This document shows, piece by piece, positions 26,047 through 35,420 of a DNA stretch of 64,000 nt. The notes beneath the pieces were generated by a model. That model ran no database searches, was not told the DNA's origin, and saw only the letters and a list, made by a program, of their open reading frames with translations. A program made the position numbers and the translations under genes. The first letter of the stretch is position 1. Each line of letters opens with the position of its first letter. Source of the stretch: Corydoras sp. C115 (lineage: Eukaryota; Chordata; Actinopteri; Siluriformes; Callichthyidae); NCBI GenBank assembly GCA_019802505.1, contig JAFMOC010000021.1, positions 5,838,001 to 5,902,000 of the forward strand. The letters run 5' to 3'.

Positions 26047-27415
26047 ACTGCAGAATCAAGAATTGGGGTGGTACGTATGGCATCTAGTATTTCTTACACC
26101 TGTGGAATGTGGTCTGCTGCATAATTACCCCGTTGTTTCCTGTGCTGGGTCCCAGCATCTCTGAACTGCCAATAACATAGCTATTAAAAATATTGCAAAA
26201 CCAAGATTATGCTAAGAGCAAAGTGTGCATTAAATTTCTACATTTTGCTTGTTTCTATGCTGTCCCTTTGTAGATCATTGCAGTTTATTTTCAGTTTCTT
26301 TGCATGTCTTTAGTGAATGTAAACACAATTTGAGCCACAATTTCTTCTTTCTTCAAGAAGACCCAGCATACGTTACATTTCAACTTTCTACATTAAGAGT
26401 GGTGCTGTACCCCTGTCTTAAAAGATCTAAGCTTGTCTAAAATGAATCAACCTTACAAGACCTGTTCACTCAGATTATGTTGCCTTGAGATACTACAAGA
26501 GTTACAAATGGTAAAGGTCTCTCATGATAAAAAAAAAAGTTTACCACTAATAGTGCAGCAAGAATCTGACGACTTCAAACAAACCCTTTCAAGAGCAGAG
26601 CTGTAACATAGCCTGCAGGGAAAGTCTTATTCAGTAAGAAAATAAAAACCCACAAACCCACACACACAATGTTCATACTGATGCTCAGTATATAGTATGC
26701 TTAGCCCTCTTTAGTATTCATAATAACAGATGAAAGACAACATACAAGATTTGTGGCAAATTATTTAGGCCAGGATAGAAGTCAGATTTAAATGTGAAAA
26801 ACAAATAAAAACTGCATAAATTATACTGTAAATTAATTGTGACTGCTTTCAGCCTAAATAATGTATGCATATACATGATATTTCAGTCACAGTAGTCATA
26901 TTAAATGCCAATGTCGCCTACTTTAAAAGTCAATAATAAAGCTAGTTTATTGTTAGCACAAACCAATTTAGAAAGCTAAAAATCATCAATGTTAAAGAAG
27001 TACGGCAATTAAGCTTCATTGGAATGATGTAAAGATTTGGTACAGTATACTTATCCCTTTGTTTTGCTTTTGTATTGGTTTATTTTGTGTCCATTGTTTT
27101 AATGCCATTTCTTACCAAGAATTACCAAGAAAGTTCTAAATACCAATTTAGTATTTCTCGAAAATCATGTTATCATTTTATTTTTTCTAGATTTCGAGCT
27201 AGCCATAAACTAAAATCATATCTTCTAAATAAATAGATAATTCTGAAAGGATTTATGTCTAACAATCTTTAATTTCACTATCTGATAAATTTATGTAGCC
27301 TTTATAGCTCTGTGATTTATTATAAGTAGGATTAATGCTTCAAAAACTAAATGGTAAATATAGGATAATCATTTTATAAATCCTATATATAAAAATTCTA
27401 TGAGAAAAATCAAGG
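26047..27415. other. Unique AT-rich sequence, no gene seen
   Basis: No gene or repeat recognised. Confidence 0.5.
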
Positions 27416-27666
27416 AAGATACACCCAGGGCAGGGCACCAATCTAAGGCTGGGCACACTCACTAACAGACATTATACTGGGGCAAAATAGATATATTTAG
27501 GATACCAGCCAATTCACCTTGAATCCATGTTTTTGGACTGTGAGAGGAAACCAGAGAACCCGGAGAGGACTCACACAGACACAGGAAGAACATGGAAACT
27601 CTACCCAGACTGGGATTCCCAGAGCTGAGAGAGGAATGTACTAACCACTAACTCACCGTGACACCC
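27416..27666 (-). mobile_element. V-SINE, 3'-truncated, diverged
   Basis: Minus-strand copy beginning in the gatacacccagggcaggg block and running through the central domain to the tRNA-like head (accactaactcaccgtgacaccc). The (GAAT)n tail and the gggcatggggaacc part are missing. Confidence 0.88.
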
Positions 27667-28849
27667 ATAAATATCAGGTCATTTCATGCACTGATATCTA
27701 ATTGTGTAGTCAAGACTTGGCTATAATAACTAATATAAATGTATGAGGCTGAGGGTAAAAAAGACTACTTAAGATACAGGTGTAAAAATAAAAAAGTAAA
27801 AAAAAAAAGAAGAAAAAAAGTAGTAGAAACGGAACTACACCGCTGAGATATAGTTGTGAAATGACATAAAATAGCATGGGGTGTGTAGAGGGACTCGAAA
27901 CATTTTTACAGGGCTCAATATGAATGTTTTTAGTTTAAGTAAATGATATCAGTACAGGCATTTCACTTGAGTTTTAGAGCTGTTTCAAATGATAACAATT
28001 TAGTTCTCTGTACCAGACTTGACAAAACTGCAAATGACATGGTTTTAACAAAACAGTCAAGTGTAATATAAAAAAATTCAGTGCAAAAACCCTGAGAATG
28101 TAAATTGTCCAGACACAGACAATGGAGCCGAGCATGCAGTGGTAGCAAAAGGCCTGCATTGTAATGGACAACATAGAATAACCCTTCTAATGCTGATTAA
28201 CTGCCTGACATCGGCCCTCTGGCCAGAGCTAATTAGCTTACGCTAGCCAAGTCAAAGTAGCGCCATTCAGAATAATAAAACGATGAGAGCTCGAATAATT
28301 ACACACAGCAATTAGACATGTGATACGTGTCCATGCTACAAAGGTCAATGGGGCTTCATAATAGAATAAAATTAATAACTCTAGTATAAATCAAAATATT
28401 TGTAAATCACACCACCATGTTGAAAAATGAAGAAATCTAAAGTCATGTCCCTGTCACCCCTGCACTTTTTTCTAAAAAAATGTCAAATTTTTCTCATAAT
28501 ATTTTTTGCAGTTTTTTATTTTTTTTTATTTTTTATTTTGGTATTAACATACATTTTTATATTGTTTGCATTTTAACATTTTTAATGTTTTTTTACGGTG
28601 GACATTAAACAAACCGTGCTTTCAGGTTAGCACAGTGTTTCTCAAATTGTGTGTTTGAATATGTGCAGAGAGATCTATAAACAACATTGAGGTAGGAGCA
28701 GACTTTAAATCTAATATGGATTTGGAGCAGATGGCTAACCTCGGTCCAAATTTCCATTATATAGGTGTAAGAAACTGATGGTTACAGATTATTGATTTTC
28801 AGTTTATGTTTTTAGTATATGATATCTAATATAATAAAGTGAGTAGTTC
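27667..28849. other. Unique sequence; possible conserved non-coding stretch
   Basis: No gene. 28183-28340 is a well-mixed sequence with several TAATTA-type words and may be a conserved element. 28440-28600 is T-rich low complexity. Confidence 0.4.
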
Positions 28850-28990
28850 TGGTCCTTAAATCTGATTGGCTGAGCTGTTTGTCCAGCCATGACATTATTG
28901 ACAATGTACACCTCTGACCACTTCACATTCTTATTAATGGCCTTATTAATGGTTATTTGTAAATATATTAAAAGAAAAGAAAATGAGGTC
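28850..28990 (+). repeat. Dispersed repeat, copy 2 (unclassified)
   Basis: Counterpart of 6115-6290. An inverted word, agccaatcagaat, occurs near 29419 and may mark the other end of a small DNA transposon of about 600 bp; this is tentative. Confidence 0.5.
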
Positions 28991-30372
28991 TGTAACTAAG
29001 AACCATAGTGGATCATCTTTGCAGTCATACTGGCATCCTAACTCAAGGGAACAAAAATGCTATAAATGCATTTGAATTTTGCTCTGCTTCACAGTTTCAC
29101 TGCAAACAAAGACATAATCATGACAATTCCAAAGTAATAGTAATCGAAACAATTTGTGCATTTTTAAAAAAAAGTTGCAATGGCACAAAAGTAAAGTGTC
29201 TGGCCAAGACTAGGCTGTATTAATTTGCCATAAATTCACCACTGCTATTGTTTCTTTTTATTGCAGTAACACTTGGGTTATGATAAGATCAACCCAAAAA
29301 CCTTTTCTTCAATCTTAGTTCTGGTTTGAGTTCAAGCTGTGCCACCCAGAGCTGGTAATTGGCTTTGTTCCCTGAAAAAAGGGTGACAGTGTGTCCTCTC
29401 ACCACTACACTAAAACTAGCCAATCAGAATATCTGTGTGGTCTCAGTTTCCAATTCCTTACTGCTTGACCTGCAAGCTTGAAATTTCTCAGCTGTAGTGA
29501 AGTCTTCACATACCTCAAAGGTGATAACTCTAGCAAACATGAAATTAGTAAATAAGAGCAGTTTAAGAAGTAATAGACTGCTTCTACAGTGAACAGTGTT
29601 GCCATAGTATAAAAATGTTTTAACCACCATAATTTGGTATATGATATCAATTCTGGTTATTTTGGGAGATAAAAGAGGGCTATGCTTGGTGAAAGCATAT
29701 TTAAAAATAGATTTGTGTGTCTGCACAAAGTAAAAAATCCCCACATATTCCAAACCACGAGAACATTTCCAAGACATAATCATCTCCATATGGTGGTGGG
29801 GGGTGCAGGGGTGGTTAGTAGTTCTTTGGATTATTTTTTTCACAACAAACCAGTAACACAGTAAGATGAATGCAGTGTTAGTGCTTTGGTGGAAGTAGGG
29901 TTTCTACCATTAAATGTTCTGTCACCTTAAGGTTTTGTGCATTATTATATGCTTTTCAGCTCAGCACAGTTACCATTGTGATTACTACCCAATGGATCAG
30001 AAAGGGATGCTCGGTAAGAGGATCTCCCTAGCATTTAATAACAGTGGAGATGCATGCATTTTGAAGTACGGTAGGTCATAGCCAGAGACACAGATTTTCT
30101 CAGGGTCAGGTTTTTTGATTTAACATTACAATGAAAAAAACCCTATATAAAGAACAATGTTTTTTTCACTATTGTCCTCTCCTTGGATCAACACCTTATC
30201 GCTGTGGAGGGGTTTGGGTGTCTGCATGATCCTAGATGCTATGTTGTCTGATGGTAGGGCCCAATATATATAAAAAATTATGATATAAACCACTCTGTAG
30301 ATCATAGTGTGTCTACTGCATAAGTATCTCTGCTTCTGGTTTCCAAAGAAGGGAGGGATGTGCGTCTGTGTA

Positions 30373-30375
<3 letters not shown>
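28991..30375. other. Unique sequence, no gene seen
   Basis: Overlapping minus-strand frames of 81 and 139 codons at 29405-29843 show no domain, and their lengths are not exceptional for this region. Nothing assigned. Confidence 0.45.

Positions 30376-30418
<43 letters not shown>
30376..30418. repeat. (GT)n microsatellite
   Basis: About 21 GT units. Confidence 0.97.
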
Positions 30419-30419
<1 letters not shown>

Positions 30420-30639
30420 AAGTAGGGTACAGAGTCCGGCTCCTGTGGCTTCATTACAGTAGAAGGCAGCAGAGTAAAAATTGATGGATTGGAGGACAAG
30501 AGACACATGCTCAAACCCATTAACAAACATGCACACCCATACACAGCTTTGTTTTTGTTAAGTCTCATATTTTTTCCAAACTGCGGCTAGTTCTGGAGTA
30601 AGCTCTGCACACATGCAGGCTAAGCATCTTAACCACATA

Positions 30640-31290
30640 CAGTGCCTTGAAAGTCTATTCATGGCACTTAAACATTTTTTCATGGTACACCCACAAACTT
30701 AAATGTCTTTTATTGGGTCTGAATGTGATATGCCAACACCAAGTAGCAAATCATTGTGAAATAAAAAGCATTGTACATAGTTTTTACAATACGTTTTTCC
30801 AAATAAAAATCTGGAAAGTGGCATTTGTATTCAGGCCGTATGAGTCAATACATTAGGACAGACTTTCGTGCAATTACAGCTCTTTCTTTTGAAGTACATG
30901 TATGTCTCCACCAGATTTGCACATCTAGATGAAATTTTATTTCCCACTTTTCTTTGCAAAATAGCTTAAGATCAGTCAAATTGGATGAAGAGTGTCTGTG
31001 CACAGCAGTTTCCAAGTCTTGCAAGATTCTCAATAGGATTCAGGTTTAGACTTTGACTAGGCTATTCAAACTCATAAATTCTAAAGCATTGTGGCTGTAC
31101 ATTTAGTGTTGCTGTACTGCTGGAATGTGAACCTCCACTCCAGTCTCTGGTCTTTTGCAGCCTCTGACAGGTTTTCCTACAGGTTTGCCCTGTATTTAGT
31201 TCCATCTATCTTCCCAACAATGCTGGCCAGCTTCCACATATTGAGGAATCCTATAATTATGTGCCCTTAGTTCAGCTATTATGGTATTAA
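30640..31290 (-). mobile_element. Tc1-like transposon relic, transposase-end part
   Basis: The left boundary is TA-CAGTGCCTTGAAAG, a Tc1-type terminal repeat, followed by a diverged inner repeat region (acttaaatgtcttttattggg and onward). Going inward, the minus strand encodes the transposase C-terminus. The far end fades near 31290 without a second terminal repeat, so it is a truncated copy. It belongs to a different subfamily from the element at 53351-54959 (CAGTGCC against CAGTGGG ends). Confidence 0.75.
30845..31033 (-). pseudogene. Tc1-like transposase C-terminal remnant
   Basis: A 62-codon frame that aligns with the end of the transposase encoded at 53722-54741: LQDLETAVHRHSSSNLTDLK matches LWQDLKTAVHKRSPSNLTEL, and the last residues (KSVLMY) match the KGGSTKY terminus including the natural stop. 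Upstream, the SPDLNPIEN-like DNA (cctagtcaaagtctaaacct) is still visible but frame-broken. No catalytic residues remain. Dead. Confidence 0.75.
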
Positions 31291-31328
31291 TGTTAAGATT
31301 GTTCTTCTTTTTTTATTTATTTTTTTTT

Positions 31329-31341
31329 ATTATTAGATAAA
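31329..31341. repeat. V-SINE target-site duplication, left
   Basis: ATTATTAGATAAA, repeated exactly at 31690-31702. Confidence 0.92.
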
Positions 31342-31689
31342 CGGAGGCACGGTGGCTTAGTGGTTAGCAGGTTCGCCTCTCAGCACTAGGGATTCCCGGT
31401 TCGAATTCCCATCTGGGTGGAGTTTCCATGTTCTCCCCGTGTCTGCGTGGGTTTCCTCAGGGTTCTCCTGTTTCCTCCCACAGTCCAAAATCATGGATCA
31501 AGTCAATTGAATTCTCAAAAATTACTCCATATAGAGTGTGTCTGTGTGAGTGAGTGTGTGCCCAGCGATGGATTGGCGCCCTGTCCTGGGTCTATCTGCC
31601 CAGCGCCCGAGACGTTCTCCCCTGGATGGGCATGGGGAACCCCACCGCGACCCTAATAGAGGATAAAGCGGGAGATAATGAATGAATGA
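31342..31689 (+). mobile_element. Full-length V-SINE with target duplication
   Basis: Complete element from cggaggcacggtggcttagtgg to (GAAT)n, flanked by a perfect 13-bp duplication. A box tggcttagtgg at 31353-31363 is perfect; B box ggttcgaattc at 31398-31408 has one mismatch. The close match to other full copies implies a young insertion. Confidence 0.97.
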
Positions 31690-31702
31690 ATTATTAGATA
31701 AA
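31690..31702. repeat. V-SINE target-site duplication, right
   Basis: ATTATTAGATAAA, the second copy of the duplication at 31329-31341. Confidence 0.92.
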
Positions 31703-32465
31703 GCTTGTCTGAACTGTTCAGAATGGAAGCGATAAAAATAATTGCAACTGTTTAGTTTTCTTTCATCATATAAACAAAAAGTGCTTTGCTCTAAACACAA
31801 AGTGGTTATTAAGTGTAAAAGTGTTTTTTTTGTGTTTAGGGGATGTACATTAAGCATTTTAAATATTCTGTTGGTTGATCTCATTTTCATCTTTCCATCA
31901 CCCAGTATTACCATCACAGTTTACCACCACCGCAAGCCGTCTTTTATACGCTTGGCACCCAAAACCTTTTTTCCATGTTTAAATTTCCTATTAAACCATG
32001 ACTGATCAGTACTCATAGAAGTATGTTCAAGGGGCTCACCAAAGGGTTTCTGAGGAGGCAAAAGACTCGCTTCATTAAGCACTTCCAGTCATGATATAAG
32101 AGAGAGCACATGGATGTAAACTCTCTTATTACATGGAATCAAATGAGCACAGCAATGAAGGCTGTATAATTGCCTGTGTAAAAGCCTGTATAAACAATAT
32201 GATGGTGCACCGAAAATGCATGCAAGTGTTTCTCTGATGAATAAAGCCATTTCCTCTTCCTCGGTCTTATATCTCTGTAAACTCATTTGCAGTTTTACAA
32301 GTTACACACATAGAAGCTGCAATACAGAATCATGTAACTAAATCTCTAGAATGGAGCAAGCAAAATCTTACGCTTTTCATTTATTTAAATTTATTTCATT
32401 TCTTTACATCAGAAGTTTATTCTAAAATGTTTAGGGTTTAAATTGAATTAGATAACTAGAGCATG
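31703..32465. other. Unique sequence, no gene seen
   Basis: No gene or repeat recognised between the V-SINE and the foldback element. Confidence 0.5.
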
Positions 32466-32471
32466 GTAATC

Positions 32472-33370
32472 TACGGAGCCCCTAAAGGGACATGAGCAAA
32501 AAAAAATTTCTAGAGGAACATGAGTAAAAAAAAAATTTTTTTTTTACTTATGTCGTGCGCACTTAGTAAGTGGTGCGCACACTTAGTCGTTCGTGCGCAC
32601 GAGATACTTTGTCGTGCGCACGACTTAGTAAGTCGTGCGCACGACTTAGTAAGTCGTGCGCACGACTTACTAAGTGGTGCGCACCACTTACTAAGTGGTG
32701 CGCACCACTAATATCTCGTGCGCACGAGTTAGTAAGTCGTGCGCACGACTTACTAAGTGGTGCGCACCACTTAATATCTCGTGAGCACGAGTTATTAAGT
32801 GGTGCGCACGAGATATTATGTGAATCATAATCTGACAATAAACAGACATGATGCGCTGTTACAACGATAGCGTTTACACTGGGACATGCGCTCCCCGACA
32901 CTATGGCTGTTTGACAGATCCACAGATAAATAAATTACACGAATATGAATAAACGTTTCTTTCTAGGAATCTTTCTAGGAATGTAACTCCGGAACGCGGT
33001 ATAGTGCTGAGTTCGACCGAAACTCGTTTGCATGTTCTCCCAGTTGCTTGTTGCTCGGGAATTTCATTTTACCCCCAATACTGTTAAGCATTGGAGTTAA
33101 ACGTGGCGATAACACGACTGGATTTCACATGTCTTATAATAATGTCTTATTTTGAAAGACAAGCCGCTGTATTTGATGAGATAAAGTGTACATGTGTAGG
33201 ATGAGATGAACGTAACCGGTGTTCTTCCGCAGCTACACGTATGGAAAAACGGATGCTTTCTAAGAATCACGCATGTGTTTGTGTACATGTGACTGTGTAC
33301 TGCATTGTGAATGTTTTACATTTGAACCAAATCGGAAATGTGAATCGATTGATTCCCTGAAGATTCTTAG
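32472..33370 (+). repeat. Left arm of the foldback element
   Basis: The outer 90 bases match the inverse of 34306-34395 almost perfectly. From 32813 the arm pairs with the right arm again (tcataatctgacaataaacag against ctgtttattgtcagaatatga), and continues through cgaccgaaactcgtttgcatg and cattgtgaatgttttacatt to the tip near gattccctgaagattcttag. It is longer than the right arm mainly because of the expanded palindrome array. Confidence 0.88.
32552..32812. repeat. Array of 21-bp nested palindromes (13 cores)
   Basis: Thirteen GTGCGCAC cores (one reads GTGAGCAC), mostly 20-22 bp apart. Core flanks vary as matched pairs (gtc..gac, gtg..cac, ctc..gag), so most units stay self-complementary. 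The spacers (acttagtaagt, acttactaagt) are themselves near-palindromes. Apparent SCARLSK/SRAHDL-type proteins on both strands are artefacts of the repeat. Not a CRISPR array: the spacers are not unique. Confidence 0.95.
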
Positions 33371-33733
33371 AACACATCCGTTTTCTAGGAATCCTTCTAG
33401 GAATGTAACCCCGGAACGCCGTCTAGTGCTGAGTTCGACCGAAACTCGTTTGCATGTTTTCCCCGTTGCTTGTTGCTTGGGAATTTCATTTTACCCCCAA
33501 AACAGTTAAGCATTGGAGTTAAACGTGGCGATAACACGACTTGATTTAATTGAATAACCATATTTGATTATTTTAACCTTTAATCATGCGCTTTATTGTG
33601 CCAACTTTAGAGATCTGACACGAAAATAATGTCTTATTTTGAACGATTTGATGAGATGAAGTGTACATGTCTAGGATGAGATGAACGTAACCAGTGTTCT
33701 TCCCTTATTAAAAACGGATGCTTTCTAAGAATC
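33371..33733 (+). repeat. Third copy of the arm sequence in the foldback loop
   Basis: 33373-33540 repeats 32957-33121 in direct orientation (gaatgtaac.ccggaacgc, cgaccgaaactcgtttgcatg, ttaagcattggagttaaacg), and 33627-33733 repeats 33143-33268 with a deletion of the acaagccgctgta part. Between them is AT-rich sequence found nowhere else in the element. Confidence 0.85.
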
Positions 33734-34395
33734 TTCAGGGAATCAATCGATTCACATTTCCGATTTGGTTCAAATGTAAAACATTCACAATGCAGTACAC
33801 AGTCACATGTACACAAACACATGCGTGATTCTTAGAAAACATCCGTTTTTCCATACGTGTAGCTGCAGAACGCAGGTTACGTTCATCTCATCCTACAAAT
33901 GTACACTTCATCTCATCAAATACAGCAGCGGCTTGTCTTTCAAAATAAGACATTATTATAAGACATGTGAAATCCAGTCGTGTTATCGCCACGTATTGGG
34001 GTAAAATGAAATTCCCGAGCAACAAGCAACGGGGAGAACATGCAAACGAGTTTCGGTCGAACTCAGCACTATACGGTGTTCCGGGGTTACATTCCTAGAA
34101 AGATTCCTAGAAAGAAACGTTTATTCATATTCGTGTAATTTATTTATCTGTGGATCTGTCAAACAGCCATAGTGTCGGGGAGCGCATGTCCCAGTGTAAA
34201 CGCTATCGTTGTAACAGCGCGTCATGTCTGTTTATTGTCAGAATATGATTCATATAATATCTCGTGCGCACCACTTAATAACTCGTGCTCACCACTTACT
34301 AAGTGGTGCGCACGACATAAGTAAAAAAAAATTTTTTTTTTACTCATGTTCCTCTAGAAATTTTTTTTTGCTCATGTCCCTTTAGGGGCTCCGTA
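33734..34395 (-). repeat. Right arm of the foldback element
   Basis: Inverse of the left arm. It contains only three palindrome cores (34264-34271, 34285-34292, 34306-34313), exactly 21 bp apart, against thirteen on the left. Confidence 0.88.
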
Positions 34396-34401
34396 GTAAT
34401 C

Positions 34402-35114
34402 AGTGCTAATGCTTGTATCATCAAAGCAATGCCATATGTCAAAGTTAAAGAAAACATGGCACAATGACCAAACACAAGCTTTAAAACAAATTACTTGGAC
34501 CAAAACTATGTAGTACTAATTAGAAGAATCTAAAATTGGCTAATAATAAATGTGTACTTATTGCAGGTACTGCTAAATATATTATTTTTGTTTTAATGTA
34601 ACCAATATGAAAGAGACTGGGAATGCTAGGTATGTTACAGTATTCAATTTCTAAATGTGTTATAGATTTGGAATAATGTCATTGTTTTTATTTTAATAAT
34701 AACATTAATAACATATGGTATTAATTTTGTACAATATTTAAAAATAATTAAGATTAAACTAATTTAATGCATGGATTGTTTAAATCTGCAAACGAGTTCA
34801 TTGTTGCAATAAATACTAAGATTTCATTGATTATGCACACAAAGCCACATCTATTTGCCAACAGCTCTACTTCAACATTTATTATGATATTGCAGATATT
34901 GCATAGCCTTTATTAAATATTATAAATCCATCTCTAAAGCTTGGTTATTTACCCTACGATCAAATGTGTGCATAAAATTGTTTAATAATGTCTAGCTATT
35001 GTGTAATAGCACTTCTATTTAATCCTAAGAAAGTCATTTATTAATATCCTTTGATAATAATTGAATATATAGTTTCTTGTTTTATTAAATCATAAGGGAG
35101 AATTAGTGTCCATG
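34402..35114. other. Unique AT-rich sequence, no gene seen
   Basis: Nothing recognised. Confidence 0.5.
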
Positions 35115-35420
35115 TTAAAAGTTTGGACACATTGCCTTGCTCTATTATCTCAATTTACCATATAAATTAACTTTTTTTGTTAGTCCCATATTGGTTCTCT
35201 GATCTCTATTGGTCAGGACCATCACAAAACAGGTATAAATTGGGGGGTGGTTTATTGTCAGTTCTGCAGTGACACGGTGGGGTGAGGGGGTTTTAGTGCA
35301 GCAGTGCTGCTGTTTCATTTCAACACCTCAGACTTTACATGGACTACACTCTGTAATTGTAGAGCTACAAGGCTCATTTTTATAGTAAGTGGAACAGATA
35401 CATTGGACAAATGTGGAGAA
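35115..35420 (+). mobile_element. Tc1/mariner-type MITE relic, longer copy
   Basis: Shares gtcaaaag/gttaaaagtttgga, ttgctc.att.tct, acaggtataa and catttttatagtaagtggaa with 19385-19620, which lacks the middle part present here (tattggttctctgatctc to gtgcagcagtgctgctg). Non-coding; ends are eroded. Confidence 0.5.

Larger units (their letters stand above)
32466..34401. mobile_element. 1.92-kb foldback DNA element with 6-bp target duplication
   Basis: The element runs from 32472 to 34395 between GTAATC duplications (32466-32471 and 34396-34401). Its ends, TACGGAGCCCCTAAAGGGAC and the exact inverse, continue as inverted repeats through poly-A/T, a palindromic array and several hundred bases of unique-like sequence. 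The left arm (32472-33370) pairs with the right arm (33734-34395); the loop (33371-33733) holds a third, partial copy of the arm sequence. No transposase frame is present, so it is non-autonomous. The 6-bp duplication and TA...TA ends recall the IS3EU superfamily, but this assignment is weak. I do not recognise the family. Confidence 0.88.

Noticed and set aside
29424..29843. A 139-codon minus-strand frame as a gene
   Set aside because: No recognisable domain, no splice or promoter context, and it is overlapped by other frames. The length is possible by chance in 64 kb.
32552..32812. CRISPR-like appearance of regularly spaced palindromic repeats
   Set aside because: The intervals are not unique spacers but near-palindromic copies of each other, there is no leader or cas gene, and the setting is a eukaryotic transposon.
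32563..32901. A 112-codon minus-strand frame and an 86-codon plus-strand frame with SRAHDL / SCARLSK repeats
   Set aside because: Both strands are open because the 21-bp palindromic unit has a length divisible by three. The peptide repeat is a by-product of the DNA repeat.
33273..34004. Mirrored frames of 62-78 codons with CLCTCDCVLHCECF / CVILRKHPFFHTC
   Set aside because: They occur in pairs because the same DNA is present in inverted copies in the foldback arms. No domain or start context supports translation.
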